NCBI GenBank assembly: GCA_021736475.1
Contig: JAIPFV010000001.1
Location: forward strand, 56,991 to 120,990
From: Spirochaetia bacterium
Lineage (GTDB): Bacteria; Spirochaetota; Spirochaetia; DSM-16054; Sediminispirochaetaceae
Length of the DNA stretch: 64,000 bases
Reading direction: 5' to 3'
The notes under the pieces were generated by a model. That model saw only the letters and a program-made list of their open reading frames with translations. It was not told the origin of the DNA and did not search any database. A program made the position numbers and the translations under genes. This document shows positions 9,109 to 19,600 of the stretch, in pieces. Within the stretch, counting starts at the first letter, position 1. The number at the start of each line of letters is the position of its first letter.

Positions 9109-10296
9109 CTATATGTTTCCGCCTTGTTGAAGCCGTTCCAATAGTTTAGCTACATAGGGATTACGAATGCCCAGCTTATGAAACTCATTGAGAATATCAA
9201 TAGCCTTATGCCGTTGGCCTAAAGCCATATAGCATTCTGCAATCTCGGTATAAAGCCGGTGGTTTTTAGGGTCGTTTCGCAATAATCCGTACAAACTGTC
9301 TATGGCATCCTCGTAATTGCCGCGAGCTTTGTTTATCAAGGATAGACCGAGAATTGCATACATATCAAACTCGATATTAAGCGCCGCGTGGTAGTACTCT
9401 TCGGCGTTGTCATAGTCCTCCATACTGCGATATGCATCGCCGGCTCGGGTAAGAATAACTTTGTTATTCGGATCGAGTTTTAAGATTTTGTGCCAGTACT
9501 CCAGTGATTCGGCATGTTTATTCAAACCGCGGTAACAGTCGGCCAAGCCGAACAGGGCATAAAAGTTATTAGGTTCCAGTTCCAAGGCTTGCTGAAAGTA
9601 CTTAAGCCCCTTATCGTAGGTTTTGAGTTTACGGTGACAATTGCCCAAACTGGTCAGTACCCGGATGTCGACATTGTCCTGCTTTACTTCTAGCATCCGT
9701 TCCCAATAGTGCAGGGCATCTTCATACTCTCTGAAGTCGTAATGCAGGTGCCCCAGACCTATCAAAGCATAGGGGTTGTCCGGCTCAATTTCTAACACCT
9801 TCAGATAGATCTCTTTAGAACGGCGAAAATCTTTGACCTTCCGGTAGGCATCTGCCACTCGGGTGAGCACGGTGACGTTGTTATCATCGTGTTGCAGGTA
9901 TTGTTCCCATATTTTTATTGCATCATTATACCTGTTCAGTGCCTTATAGCAGTCGGCTAGTCCAAACAACGCATAATTGTTGCCGGCATGGTTCTCAAGA
10001 CATTTCTGATAATAGCCGATAGCTTTACGGTATTCGTGCTTTTTCCGGGCTGCATCCCCTAATCCGACTAGGGCGTAATTATTTGTGTTGTCAATATCTA
10101 ATATCTGACTGAAGCTCTCTTCCGCTTCTTTTACAAGATTCTCTTTCAGAAGCTGGTATCCCCGCTTTGAAAGCTCGGAAATTTGATTCAGTTCCTCTTC
10201 ATTCAATCCTTCGGGAGTAATCGCGGATTGTTCTTCAGAATCAGAAAATGCTTCAGATTCAGAATGTTCAAAGTGCTCTTTTTCAAAATCACTCAT
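9109..10296 (-). CDS. TPR-repeat protein
   Basis: Series of 34-aa TPR units (YALFGLADCY, AEEYYHAAL etc.). Confidence 0.88.
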   Translation of the reverse strand: MSDFEKEHFEHSESEAFSDSEEQSAITPEGLNEEELNQISELSKRGYQLLKENLVKEAEESFSQILDIDNTNNYALVGLGDAARKKHEYRKAIGYYQKCLENHAGNNYALFGLADCYKALNRYNDAIKIWEQYLQHDDNNVTVLTRVADAYRKVKDFRRSKEIYLKVLEIEPDNPYALIGLGHLHYDFREYEDALHYWERMLEVKQDNVDIRVLTSLGNCHRKLKTYDKGLKYFQQALELEPNNFYALFGLADCYRGLNKHAESLEYWHKILKLDPNNKVILTRAGDAYRSMEDYDNAEEYYHAALNIEFDMYAILGLSLINKARGNYEDAIDSLYGLLRNDPKNHRLYTEIAECYMALGQRHKAIDILNEFHKLGIRNPYVAKLLERLQQGGNI

Positions 10297-10304
10297 ATAT
10301 TAAA

Positions 10305-10640
10305 TCATCCTTTCTCATTGATCCAATACTGCACCAACGCAGCGCATTGTTCAATGAGCTGCTGCTTTTTACCGGGAGCCGGAGCTATCCAGTACATTCG
10401 CAGCGCTTCCAGTATATCGCCTTGCTGTTGATGGTAATCACCGACTCGCTCTAAACCGTCGCTGTATCCAGTTGTGATGAAGATGCGCTTAGCAGTGTCG
10501 ATATCACCTTGATTAAAAAATGCATTCCCCTTACGAATAAGAGCAATTTTTTGTTCCGGTTTAAGTGCCTGCTTGCCGGAAGGGGTTATTTTGAGAAAAC
10601 CTTCTTTCGGCATTTGGTTTAATGCATCTTCTTTATTCAT
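10305..10640 (-). CDS. Small TPR-like / hypothetical protein, operon partner of the TPR protein
   Basis: Helical, NKGNAFFNQGDIDTAKRIFITTGY; 8-bp gap to the TPR gene. Confidence 0.65.
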   Translation of the reverse strand: MNKEDALNQMPKEGFLKITPSGKQALKPEQKIALIRKGNAFFNQGDIDTAKRIFITTGYSDGLERVGDYHQQQGDILEALRMYWIAPAPGKKQQLIEQCAALVQYWINEKG

Positions 10641-10812
10641 TCTCTTGTTTTCAGTTAAAGTGTAATATAATTTAAATGGAATTGAAACACAATAAGGTTT
10701 TTTTACAAATCCATTTCTGAGCTTAATATATCAATTATTACTAAAAAAGTCCATAAATTAGCCTTGCACAACCGTGCTAATAGATGAGTTGGAAAGTGTG
10801 AGGCTGCAGTAT

Positions 10813-11397
10813 TTAGAGGACCCCTTTGGTTGAGGAGGGCTCACTGCGCTCACTCCTGCGGTAGGCGGTCATAAATGCTCGCCCGAGCGCTTTGAACAGG
10901 GCCTCTACCATATGGTGGCTGTTTTCCCCGTAGCGGCAATGGGCATGCAGGTTAATCTGGGCGTTATGGGCCAGCGCATACAAAAACTCGCGAATCAGGG
11001 GAATAGGGAATTGCCCGCAGTACTCTTGCGGATAATCGGCGCTGTAGACTAAATAGGGGCGTCCGCTCACATCTACTATCACCTCGCTTAAAGCCTCGTC
11101 CATGGGGATAAGGCTTTGACCATAACGCTCCACATGTCCATACTGCTGTACGGTTTGTCTGAGTGCATTGCCAAGGGCAATACCTACATCCTCAACCAAG
11201 TGGTGTGCATCGACCTGTACATCACCTTCAGCTTTAATCGTGAGTCCGAAAAAGCCGTGATATGCCATTGATGTGAGAATATGATCGAAGAAGGGCAGCC
11301 CTGTATCTACAAACTGCTGGGGTGCATCGAAATCGAGACTAAGTGTAATAGAAGTCTCACGGGTACTCCGTTCAATATTTATCAATCGGCTGCTCAT
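10813..11397 (-). CDS. hisB: Imidazoleglycerol-phosphate dehydratase
   Basis: GLPFFDHIL, VDAHHLVEDVGIALG, NSHHMVEALFKALGRA motifs. Confidence 0.97.
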   Translation of the reverse strand: MSSRLINIERSTRETSITLSLDFDAPQQFVDTGLPFFDHILTSMAYHGFFGLTIKAEGDVQVDAHHLVEDVGIALGNALRQTVQQYGHVERYGQSLIPMDEALSEVIVDVSGRPYLVYSADYPQEYCGQFPIPLIREFLYALAHNAQINLHAHCRYGENSHHMVEALFKALGRAFMTAYRRSERSEPSSTKGVL

Positions 11398-11412
11398 TTT
11401 TTATCTCCTTGG

Positions 11413-12105
11413 TTATTTATCTGCGTACTTTCGGCCGGATTCAGAACTGCCTGGGACGGTGTTGCCTGTATCCGAGTGCAAAGCAGCTACAAAGCGGTTT
11501 ATGCGCCGATAGTTCAGCTTGTAATAAGAGGGGTTTGAAATCAAATGCACATTGATCTTCTTCAATGTATCTACCACCTCTAAATTGTTGGCCCGCAGGG
11601 TGCTTCCTGTTTCCACTAAGTCGACTATGTATGGGGCTAAGCCTAAAATCGGTGCCAACTCGACCGAACCGTTCAGCTTTATTATTTGTATCGGCACACC
11701 TTGGCTATAAAAATAGTCCCTTGCAAAGCGGGGAAACTTAGTAGCAACCGACACCGTTCGTATCGTATTGGGCTTCCCGTAGCTTTTCCGGGCGGCAAGA
11801 CACATCTCGGTAGAGCCAAAATCAAACTGCATCAGTTGAAAGAAGCGGAGGCCGGTCTCATACAAGACATCCTCTCCGGAGATCCCCAGTCCGGCTATTC
11901 CATGATTCACATAGGTAGGCAGATCTGCGTTCTTTACCAAAAATATCTTTAACAGGCCGCTTTCATCGTGGGCAACTAAGCGGCGCTTTTCAAATTTAAA
12001 GTGAAACCCCTTTTCGGCAAAATATTCCTGCACTTGCTCAAAGAGGCGGCCCTTCGGTAATGCCATAGTAAGCGGGGTTTCGGTGGATTCTAAGTTCAAA
12101 CTCAT
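11413..12105 (-). CDS. hisG: ATP phosphoribosyltransferase, short form catalytic subunit
   Basis: ALPKGRL, GLGISGEDVL, APYIVDLVETGSTLRANNL; ~230 aa, paired with HisZ. Confidence 0.95.
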   Translation of the reverse strand: MSLNLESTETPLTMALPKGRLFEQVQEYFAEKGFHFKFEKRRLVAHDESGLLKIFLVKNADLPTYVNHGIAGLGISGEDVLYETGLRFFQLMQFDFGSTEMCLAARKSYGKPNTIRTVSVATKFPRFARDYFYSQGVPIQIIKLNGSVELAPILGLAPYIVDLVETGSTLRANNLEVVDTLKKINVHLISNPSYYKLNYRRINRFVAALHSDTGNTVPGSSESGRKYADK

Positions 12106-13190
12106 TGTATTGCAATTCCTCCCTTTTCGCGGATCTGCTGAGCGGCGCGAAAAGCCTCGGCAAAGGTTTTCCCCTCTACTTTTACGATATCCTCAGGTAG
12201 GCCGAATCTTTCGGCTACTTGATTTTCAATCTTACGCAGCATCATAGAGAATCCGACCGAGGGGCAGTCGAAACCAAAACGGCTTAGAAGTTTGTCGTAA
12301 CGTCCACCGGAGGCCACCGCGTCATCCAACCCGGCTTGATACACCTGGAAGACAATACCGGTGTAGTAGGGCTGGGTTCCAACTTCGGAGAGATCAATTC
12401 GCACATCCCTTGCGTACCCCAGTTCTTCCATTTGCTCTACCAGCTCCGTTAGATACTGGAGCGATTCCATTTCTTCGTTCTGCAGAATGGCGTCATAGCG
12501 TAAAATCTCTCGGCTAAACTCCTCCCTGTTTCCAATAAAGCTGAACAGGGCGGTAATAACATCTGCCCGGCGAGGGGATGTGTGGGCTTCTATGAGTGAA
12601 TGCAACTTTTGCTGTTCCCGGTTACGAATCGCCTGCACCGCCTCTTTTAGCTCAGTTTCATTCAACTCTTTCAAAGCCAGTGTGAGGAATTGATGAGAAC
12701 CAAGGTGAATGCTGGTAGTGACTCCAATCTCCATAAAGATACTCTCGAGCAGCAGTAGAACCTCCAGATCGGCTTCGCTGCCGGCTTTACCTATTAACTC
12801 CGCACCCGTTTGGAAGAACTCATTTTTAGAAATATCTTCAGCACTCTGATGGCGCAGAATAGTGTCTGCATAGCACACCCTGGTCGGCAGATCTTCTTCC
12901 CGAAGCCATAAGCCCATTTGCTTGGCTAAGAACAGGGTGATATCGGATCGGAGCATGAGCAGATCTCCTTCTCGATCGATCAGTCGGTATACATCCCGGG
13001 CGCTGCTGCGAAGCAGAGGCTCGTAAATATCGTAAAAATCAAAGACTGGTGTCTCCACCGGCAGATATCCCCATTGGGTAAACAGCTGATAGAGTTCTTG
13101 TGTAATCCTGCGGTGGCGATAGGCCTCCTCTAAATGAACTCCCTCCGTTCCCTGAGGCACTTGTAAATATCGTTTGCGTGAATCCGTCAC
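12102..13190 (-). CDS. hisZ: ATP phosphoribosyltransferase regulatory subunit (HisS-like)
   Basis: HisRS-like class II core without tRNA-binding domain; overlaps hisG by 4 bp; GTG start with AAGGAGG RBS. Confidence 0.92.
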   Translation of the reverse strand: MTDSRKRYLQVPQGTEGVHLEEAYRHRRITQELYQLFTQWGYLPVETPVFDFYDIYEPLLRSSARDVYRLIDREGDLLMLRSDITLFLAKQMGLWLREEDLPTRVCYADTILRHQSAEDISKNEFFQTGAELIGKAGSEADLEVLLLLESIFMEIGVTTSIHLGSHQFLTLALKELNETELKEAVQAIRNREQQKLHSLIEAHTSPRRADVITALFSFIGNREEFSREILRYDAILQNEEMESLQYLTELVEQMEELGYARDVRIDLSEVGTQPYYTGIVFQVYQAGLDDAVASGGRYDKLLSRFGFDCPSVGFSMMLRKIENQVAERFGLPEDIVKVEGKTFAEAFRAAQQIREKGGIAIQ

Positions 13191-13349
13191 TGAGACCTCC
13201 TTAGCACCGGTAAATCTTCCCTACTATACCAAAAGCCCGGGCGCGCGGAAAGGGATCCGGCCGTTAACGGAATAAGCTTAACTCCACTTAAAAACAGCAA
13301 TGCCTCCAAACCTTAAAATACATAAAAATTTGCAAAGAAATTGATGCGA

Positions 13350-13389
13350 ATTCTCAATTTGGAAGTCAGAAGACTTCCAAATTGAGAAT
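13350..13389. repeat. Perfect 18-bp stem / 4-nt loop inverted repeat overlapping the rsmD stop codon
   Basis: attctcaatttggaagtc-agaa-gacttccaaattgagaat. Confidence 0.95.
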
Positions 13390-13929
13390 CGCTGACCTAA
13401 AAAAACGAAGGGTAGAACCGCCGTAGGCCCTCACATCACTGACCTCCAGCTGCTCGATATGCTCCGGCCATTGTTCCGGGCTAGGGTGATGAATGAGGCA
13501 GCGACCTTGCGGCGCTAACAGGCCGCTTTGGGCCACCGAGCGAATCAGCTCAATTTTTTGTTCGTATTTGAAGGGGGGATCCAGGTAGATGAGGTCAAAC
13601 TTGGTATCTTGGCGGGATGCCTGCGTGGCAATGTAGCGTTCGGCCGGTTGTATAATCAGCCGGATCGGACTTTCGACAAAGGAAATATTTTTGCGAATAA
13701 CCGGTGTTTTCCGACGGTCTTTTTCTACCAAAACAACCGGCTCCGCTCCACGTGAAGCGGCTTCAATACCCACCACTCCCGAGCCCGTGAAGAGATCCAG
13801 AAATGAAAGTCCTTCAATATTACCTAATATTGAAAACATCGATTCACGCATTCTGTCCATGGCCGGTCGGATAACTCCCGGGGGACATTGAACTCTTCGG
13901 CTGCGGTAGATTCCTCCGGTTATTCTCAT
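13366..13929 (-). CDS. rsmD: 16S rRNA (guanine966-N2)-methyltransferase
   Basis: FLDLFTGSGVVGIEAASRGA, DLIYLDPPF motifs. Confidence 0.95.
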   Translation of the reverse strand: MRITGGIYRSRRVQCPPGVIRPAMDRMRESMFSILGNIEGLSFLDLFTGSGVVGIEAASRGAEPVVLVEKDRRKTPVIRKNISFVESPIRLIIQPAERYIATQASRQDTKFDLIYLDPPFKYEQKIELIRSVAQSGLLAPQGRCLIHHPSPEQWPEHIEQLEVSDVRAYGGSTLRFFRSAILNLEVF

Positions 13930-13976
13930 GCGCTCTCCCTTAATTATCGGTGTGTCTATTTAACGGTGCGTCTGCC

Positions 13977-16043
13977 TCAGCCGCCGGTCAGCGTATCTTC
14001 CGGAAAGGGCGGACAGCATTCGAGGGTTCGCCGTAGTTGCTGGTGGTCCGGCTGCAGCAAGCCCGGATCAGCCTTAATAATCCGAAAGGCATCTTTGCGG
14101 GCCTTATCCAGCAGGGTAAGATCTCCACTTAAATCGGCAAATTTAAGCCGCATAAAACCCGACTGCCGGGTGCCAGTCACTTCTCCCGGCCCGCGGATTT
14201 TGAGATCTTCCTCGGCGATAAAAAAACCGTCACTACTTTCTTTCATCACCAGCAGGCGTTGCTTGCCCTCTTCGGTAAGCTCTTCGGAGTATACCAGAAA
14301 GGCGTAAGATTGCAATGTGCTGCGGCCTACCCGGCCTCGCAGCTGATGCAGCCCGGCCAGACCGAAACGTTCGGCATGCTCAATGACCATACAGGTCGCA
14401 TTTTTGATATCTACCCCAACTTCCACCACGCTGGTTGATACCAGAATATCGATAGTTCCCTCGGAGAAGGCGTGCATCCGTTCCAACTTCTCTTCTTCGC
14501 GTATTTTAGAATGAATAAGCGCTACTTTATAATTGGGAAAGATAGTGGAGCTAAGCTGCTCGGCAGCCCCCTCGGCGGCTTTCAAAGAGCTTTTCTCCGT
14601 ACCCCGAATCAGGGGATACACAAAATAGGCCTGATGTCCGCGTTCCAGTTCGTGGCGAACCGCATTATACACCTTATCGGCATTTGACTGACGGGCGAGG
14701 TGAGTTACAATCTCTTTCCTACCCGGCGGCATTGTGCGAATGGAGGACACATCCAGGTCTCCGAAAAATGTCAATGTTAAGGTGCGGGGAATCGGGGTTG
14801 CGGTCATTAACAGCAGGTCGGGGGCATGGCCCTTTTCCATCAGCTGAGAGCGCTGTTCTACCCCGAATTTGTGCTGTTCATCGATTATGACCAAGCGCAA
14901 GCTTTGAAATACCACCTCCCGGGTAAACAGGGCGTGGGTACCGATAAGCAGATCAACCTCTCCGGTACGAAGGGCATCTAATAGAGGTCGGCGTGCATTT
15001 TTATCCACATTACCGCTAAGAAAGGCAACTCTCACCCCCAGCGGCTCCAGCAGTTCCGCAGCTCTTTCCGCATGTTGCCGGGCCAAAAGTTCGGTTGGAG
15101 CTAAAAAAGCAGCCTGGTACCCGGCTTCGATCACCGGAAGTGCCGCTAAAAATGCGACTAGAGTTTTTCCGGAACCCACATCACCCTGCAGGAGCCTCCC
15201 CATCGGGTGAGCGCTGTCCAGGTCCTGTTTGATCTCTGTGAGGACGCTGCGCTGGTCGGTGGTGAGGGAAAAGGGGAGGTTCTTTAGGCAGCTCCGTTGC
15301 AGCTTTTCCGGGAGAATTTTGGGGCTGCGGCGACTGTCTTTCCGGGCCAGAGAGTGGCGGGCAACCACCAACTGGAAATAGAGCAACTCCTCGTAGGCCA
15401 GACTCTGCCGTGCCTGGGCGGCAGAGTCATGGGAGTCGGGAAAATGGAGCTGGGCAAGCGCCCTTCGCTTTTCCAGGTAACGGTAATGACTGCGGAGGCT
15501 CTCCGGCAGTTCGTTGTCGATATATTTTCCGTAGGTTGTCAGGGCATCTTGCACCGCCTTCCGCAGTACAGACTGATTCAGTTTACCTGAAAGCGGATAC
15601 ACCGGAAGAATCGATCCAAACTTTGTGTGTTCCGATGGATACGGTTCGGCTTCAAAGCTGCTTGACTGCAAGTCACCGTAGCGGTATGAGAATTGTCCGT
15701 ACAGATAAAATTGATGCCCCACTTTCAGAACATGCTGCAAAAAATTGCGGTTAAAACACACCAGTACTCCAGTAGCAGTCTCATCCTTTACATATACCTT
15801 AAGCGTTTTTTTATGTTCCGGACCGAAAAAATCATGAGCCACTACCTCAACTAGTGTGTTGACGGTTGCATCCTGATATCCCTCCTTAAGAGGTACTATG
15901 CGGGAGCGATCTTCATAATCCCGGGGCACATGCAGCAGGAGGTCGGCGACCGACATGATGTCTAGTGTTGCGAGCTGCCCGGCGGTGTGCGGGCCGATGC
16001 CTTTGAGTTTCGTTATAGAATGCTTAATTTCCCCTAACAGCAT
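13977..16043 (-). CDS. recG: ATP-dependent DNA helicase RecG
   Basis: OB wedge domain, GDVGSGKT, DEQHKFGV, LRGRVGRS; likely start ATG 16043 (MLLGEIKHSI) rather than 16124. Confidence 0.95.
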   Translation of the reverse strand: MLLGEIKHSITKLKGIGPHTAGQLATLDIMSVADLLLHVPRDYEDRSRIVPLKEGYQDATVNTLVEVVAHDFFGPEHKKTLKVYVKDETATGVLVCFNRNFLQHVLKVGHQFYLYGQFSYRYGDLQSSSFEAEPYPSEHTKFGSILPVYPLSGKLNQSVLRKAVQDALTTYGKYIDNELPESLRSHYRYLEKRRALAQLHFPDSHDSAAQARQSLAYEELLYFQLVVARHSLARKDSRRSPKILPEKLQRSCLKNLPFSLTTDQRSVLTEIKQDLDSAHPMGRLLQGDVGSGKTLVAFLAALPVIEAGYQAAFLAPTELLARQHAERAAELLEPLGVRVAFLSGNVDKNARRPLLDALRTGEVDLLIGTHALFTREVVFQSLRLVIIDEQHKFGVEQRSQLMEKGHAPDLLLMTATPIPRTLTLTFFGDLDVSSIRTMPPGRKEIVTHLARQSNADKVYNAVRHELERGHQAYFVYPLIRGTEKSSLKAAEGAAEQLSSTIFPNYKVALIHSKIREEEKLERMHAFSEGTIDILVSTSVVEVGVDIKNATCMVIEHAERFGLAGLHQLRGRVGRSTLQSYAFLVYSEELTEEGKQRLLVMKESSDGFFIAEEDLKIRGPGEVTGTRQSGFMRLKFADLSGDLTLLDKARKDAFRIIKADPGLLQPDHQQLRRTLECCPPFPEDTLTGG

Positions 16044-16065
16044 ATGCCCGCAGCCAATGGTCGTA

Positions 16066-16656
16066 TTAGAAAGGCAGGGACTGGAAGAAGCGGGAAAGGT
16101 GAAACACGATATAGTTGCCCGCAATAGAGGCTACCAGCAGACTAGCTCCAGTGATGGCAAGACCGGTCTGCAGAGTGAGGAACCTTCGCTTAAAAAAAGT
16201 GTTGTGAATCCAGTTCAACAGAGGGGTAATCAGTAGATCGATCGTCCGAATGAAGGGATGTACCGTATTAGCGCTCACAAGCGAGGCCACAAAGCGGATG
16301 ACAATGAGGACAATGAACAGAGTCATCAAAAACGATACCGCTGACCATACGGCGCTGAGTATGATTGCCAAAATGATTCCCAGGGAGATTGAACCGTACA
16401 TTGCCAGGCGATTGAGAATATTCATACCGATAACCAGCACCAACAGACCGGCAATTGGAGAGAAATCTACCGTACCGACCTGGAGAAATCGAAACCGTCG
16501 AAAATAGTTAAGATAAGGATCGGTGAGTGAGCGGATTATCTCATACGGTTTACCGTAGGATGATACCCCGCTGAACCAGGTTAGCAATACTCTGACGAAT
16601 ATCAGAATCATGTAGATGCTCAATATTCCGCTTAAAATTTTAGCTATAGTTACCAT
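16066..16656 (-). CDS. YggT family membrane protein
   Basis: SGVSSYGKPYEIIRSLTDPYLNYFRRF signature; start ATG 16656 with GGAAGGAAA RBS. Confidence 0.85.
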   Translation of the reverse strand: MVTIAKILSGILSIYMILIFVRVLLTWFSGVSSYGKPYEIIRSLTDPYLNYFRRFRFLQVGTVDFSPIAGLLVLVIGMNILNRLAMYGSISLGIILAIILSAVWSAVSFLMTLFIVLIVIRFVASLVSANTVHPFIRTIDLLITPLLNWIHNTFFKRRFLTLQTGLAITGASLLVASIAGNYIVFHLSRFFQSLPF

Positions 16657-16697
16657 AACGTTTCCTTCCTTGTGTCTGCTGGACTGGGTCTTCGGGA

Positions 16698-19600
16698 CTA
16701 GGCGGTCCAGATATCCTCTATTGTAGGATACCTGCTCAACTCTTCCAATACATTTTGGGCTGAAGAGAGGGTTATTTGGCTGGATGCCTTGATTACTGTT
16801 TCCCTCTGTCCGTTTGCATTGTTCAGATGGAGGAAAAGCGGGCATGCACCCTTATGGTCAAAAAGATATGAGCGGAGATTGTATAGCCCTTCCTCGGACA
16901 TCGTATTTCGTTCAAGGCGAATGTGAACCTCTCTGGTTTCAGTTTCCTTGAGCTCTTCCGGCTTCAGAATAGTTTCCACGATAAACTTTGGATCGCCCCG
17001 GCTGAGGTCAAGCTTTCCTGAACAGGCTAGAATACTGTCGACTTCAATCACATCCCGGTGCTCTTCCCATTGATCGGAGAAAACAACCAACTCAATGGTC
17101 CCGTTGTAATCTTCGATCTGTAAAAATGCCATTGGACGCCCTTTTTTTGTAAAAATAGAACGGACACTAGTGACGATTCCCAGCAGTGAATATTTTGCGT
17201 TAGGTACAAAGTGATCTGGGCGGCCCAGGTTGATGTTTACAGTCCTTTTCCAAGTTTCGCGATAGGTATCGAGGGGGTGGCCTGAAACATAGAAACCCAA
17301 CAGGGACTTTTCCTGCTGCAGCCTTTCCTGAGTCGGCCATTCATCGAACTCTTCAAAATCAAAGCGCTCCATCTCTTCCTGCTGGGCGCCCTCGAATAAA
17401 GAGGTCTGCCCAAATTGCTCCCGCTCCTTTTTCTTTTGAATAAATTCGAGGGCTTGGTCAAGATTCTCCATCAGAGTTGCCCGTGCATGACCAAGACTGT
17501 CGAAGGCTCCGCACTGAATAAGTGTCTCAATTACCTTGCGGTTGACTGACCGCAGATCTACCTTGCCGAGAAAATCCATGAAATTCTCGTAAATGCCCTC
17601 TGTCTTCCGGGCTCGGAGTATCTCCTCAACTGCCCCTTTGCCTACATTTTTGATTCCTACCAGGCCGTACACAACCCGTCCGTCGCTCACCGAGAAATTG
17701 TGGTCCGATAGGTTAATATCGGGCGGCAGGATTTCTATTCCCATAGCGGCGGTTTCTGTAATATAGATAGACAGTTTATCAGGATTGTTAATTTCGTTGG
17801 TGAGGTTGGCGGCCATAAACTCAGCCGGGTAATTTGCCTTCAGGTACGCGGTATGGTAGGCAATTACCGAATACGCTGCCGCATGACTTTTATTGAAACC
17901 GTACTGTGAAAAGGGTATTAACATCTCAAAGATATCCTCTGCATGCTGTTTACTATGACCCTTTTCAATGGCCCCGTTGATGAAGTCGACCTTCAACTTT
18001 TCCATCTCTTTAAGTTTCTTCTTTCCCATTGCCCGCCGCAGAATATCTGCTTTTCCAAGAGAGAAGCCACCGATAATTTGAGCTACCTGCATTACCTGTT
18101 CCTGGTAGACAATAACTCCGTAGGTTGGTCGTAGAATCTCTTCAAGACTCTTATCGGGATACTGAATTTCCTGCTGTCCGTTTTTGCTGGCCACAAACTG
18201 GGGAATATACTGCATAGGTCCCGGGCGGTACAGGGCGTTCAATGCAATTAAGTCCTCAATTGTCTCCGGCTTGGCCTGGCGTAGGATATTCTGCATGCCG
18301 CTGCTTTCAAACTGGAATATACTGGTGCTTTTTCCTTCTCCTAACAAGTCAAAAGTAGTTTTGTCAGTTTCAGGAACCTTCTCTATATCAAAGTCGATAC
18401 CCCGCCTGCGGATAAGCTTTTCCGTATTTCTGATGAGAGTGAGGGTTTTCAGTCCTAAAAAGTCCATCTTTACCAGGCCGCACTCTTCAAGCTGATCCAT
18501 AGTGTACTGGGTGGAAATTGCCCCGGTGCGAGGCTCAACGTACAGGGGCACATATTCGGTGAGCGGTTCACGGCCGATTACAACTCCGGCAGCATGGGTT
18601 GAGGCGTGACGTGAGAGACCTTCCAAGGTTCGGGCGGTCTGTATAAGCTCGGTGTAAGCACCTCCCTGCTCTTCCACTTCTTTGAGGCGTGGTTCGGCCT
18701 CGAGAGCTTTGTCGATGGTGATTCCCAGATCACCGGGTACCAGTTTGGCTATCCGGTTGGTTTCCACTAAAGGAATATCAAGCACTCGGGCGACATCCCG
18801 CAGTACCGCTTTTGCTTTTAAGGTTCCAAAGGTAATTATTTGACCTACCTTGTCCTTGCCGTATTTTTCGGTAACGTAGTCGATTACTTCTCCCCGGCGT
18901 TCAAAGCAGAAGTCGATATCGAAGTCTGGCATTGAAACCCTTTCCGGGTTGAGAAAGCGCTCGAACAGAAGATTGTATTTGAGTGGTTCTATATTGGTGA
19001 TGCCGAGGGCATATGCGACTATCGAGCCGGCACCTGAACCGCGTCCCGGACCAACGGGTATATCTTTTTTACGTGCAAAATCGATAAAATCCCAGACTAT
19101 CAAAAAGTATCCGGGGAAACCCATAGAGTTAATGATGCCGAGCTCATGCTCGGCCCTCAATCTTAGCTCCTCTGTTACCGCACCGTAGCGCTCTTTTAAG
19201 CCTTCGAGAGTAATATGGTGTAGATATTCCTCGAGAGTGTCAAATTCGGAGGGTATCTCATAATGGGGGAGGATTGGACCGGGTAGGGGGATTTCCAGGT
19301 CACACTTATCGGCCACGGCAACCGTATTATCGAGAGCCTTCGGTATATGGCTGAACAACCTGCGCATTTCTTCTTCGCTCTTCAAATAAAACTGATCCGA
19401 ATCGAATTTGAGACGGTCGCTCTGATCTTTCTTTTTGTTGGTGCCGATACAGATGAGGATATCCTGGGCATTGGCGTCCTCACGCTTGATATAGTGGATG
19501 TCGTTGGTTGCAATCAGGGGTAATCCGGTTTCTTCGGACATACGGATAAGCTCCTGGTTTACCTCGTTTTGTTCTGGAATACCGTGATCCTGCAGTTCGA

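Noticed and set aside
15955-16236. Plus-strand ORF spanning the recG/yggT junction
   Set aside because: Antisense to two supported genes; no domain.
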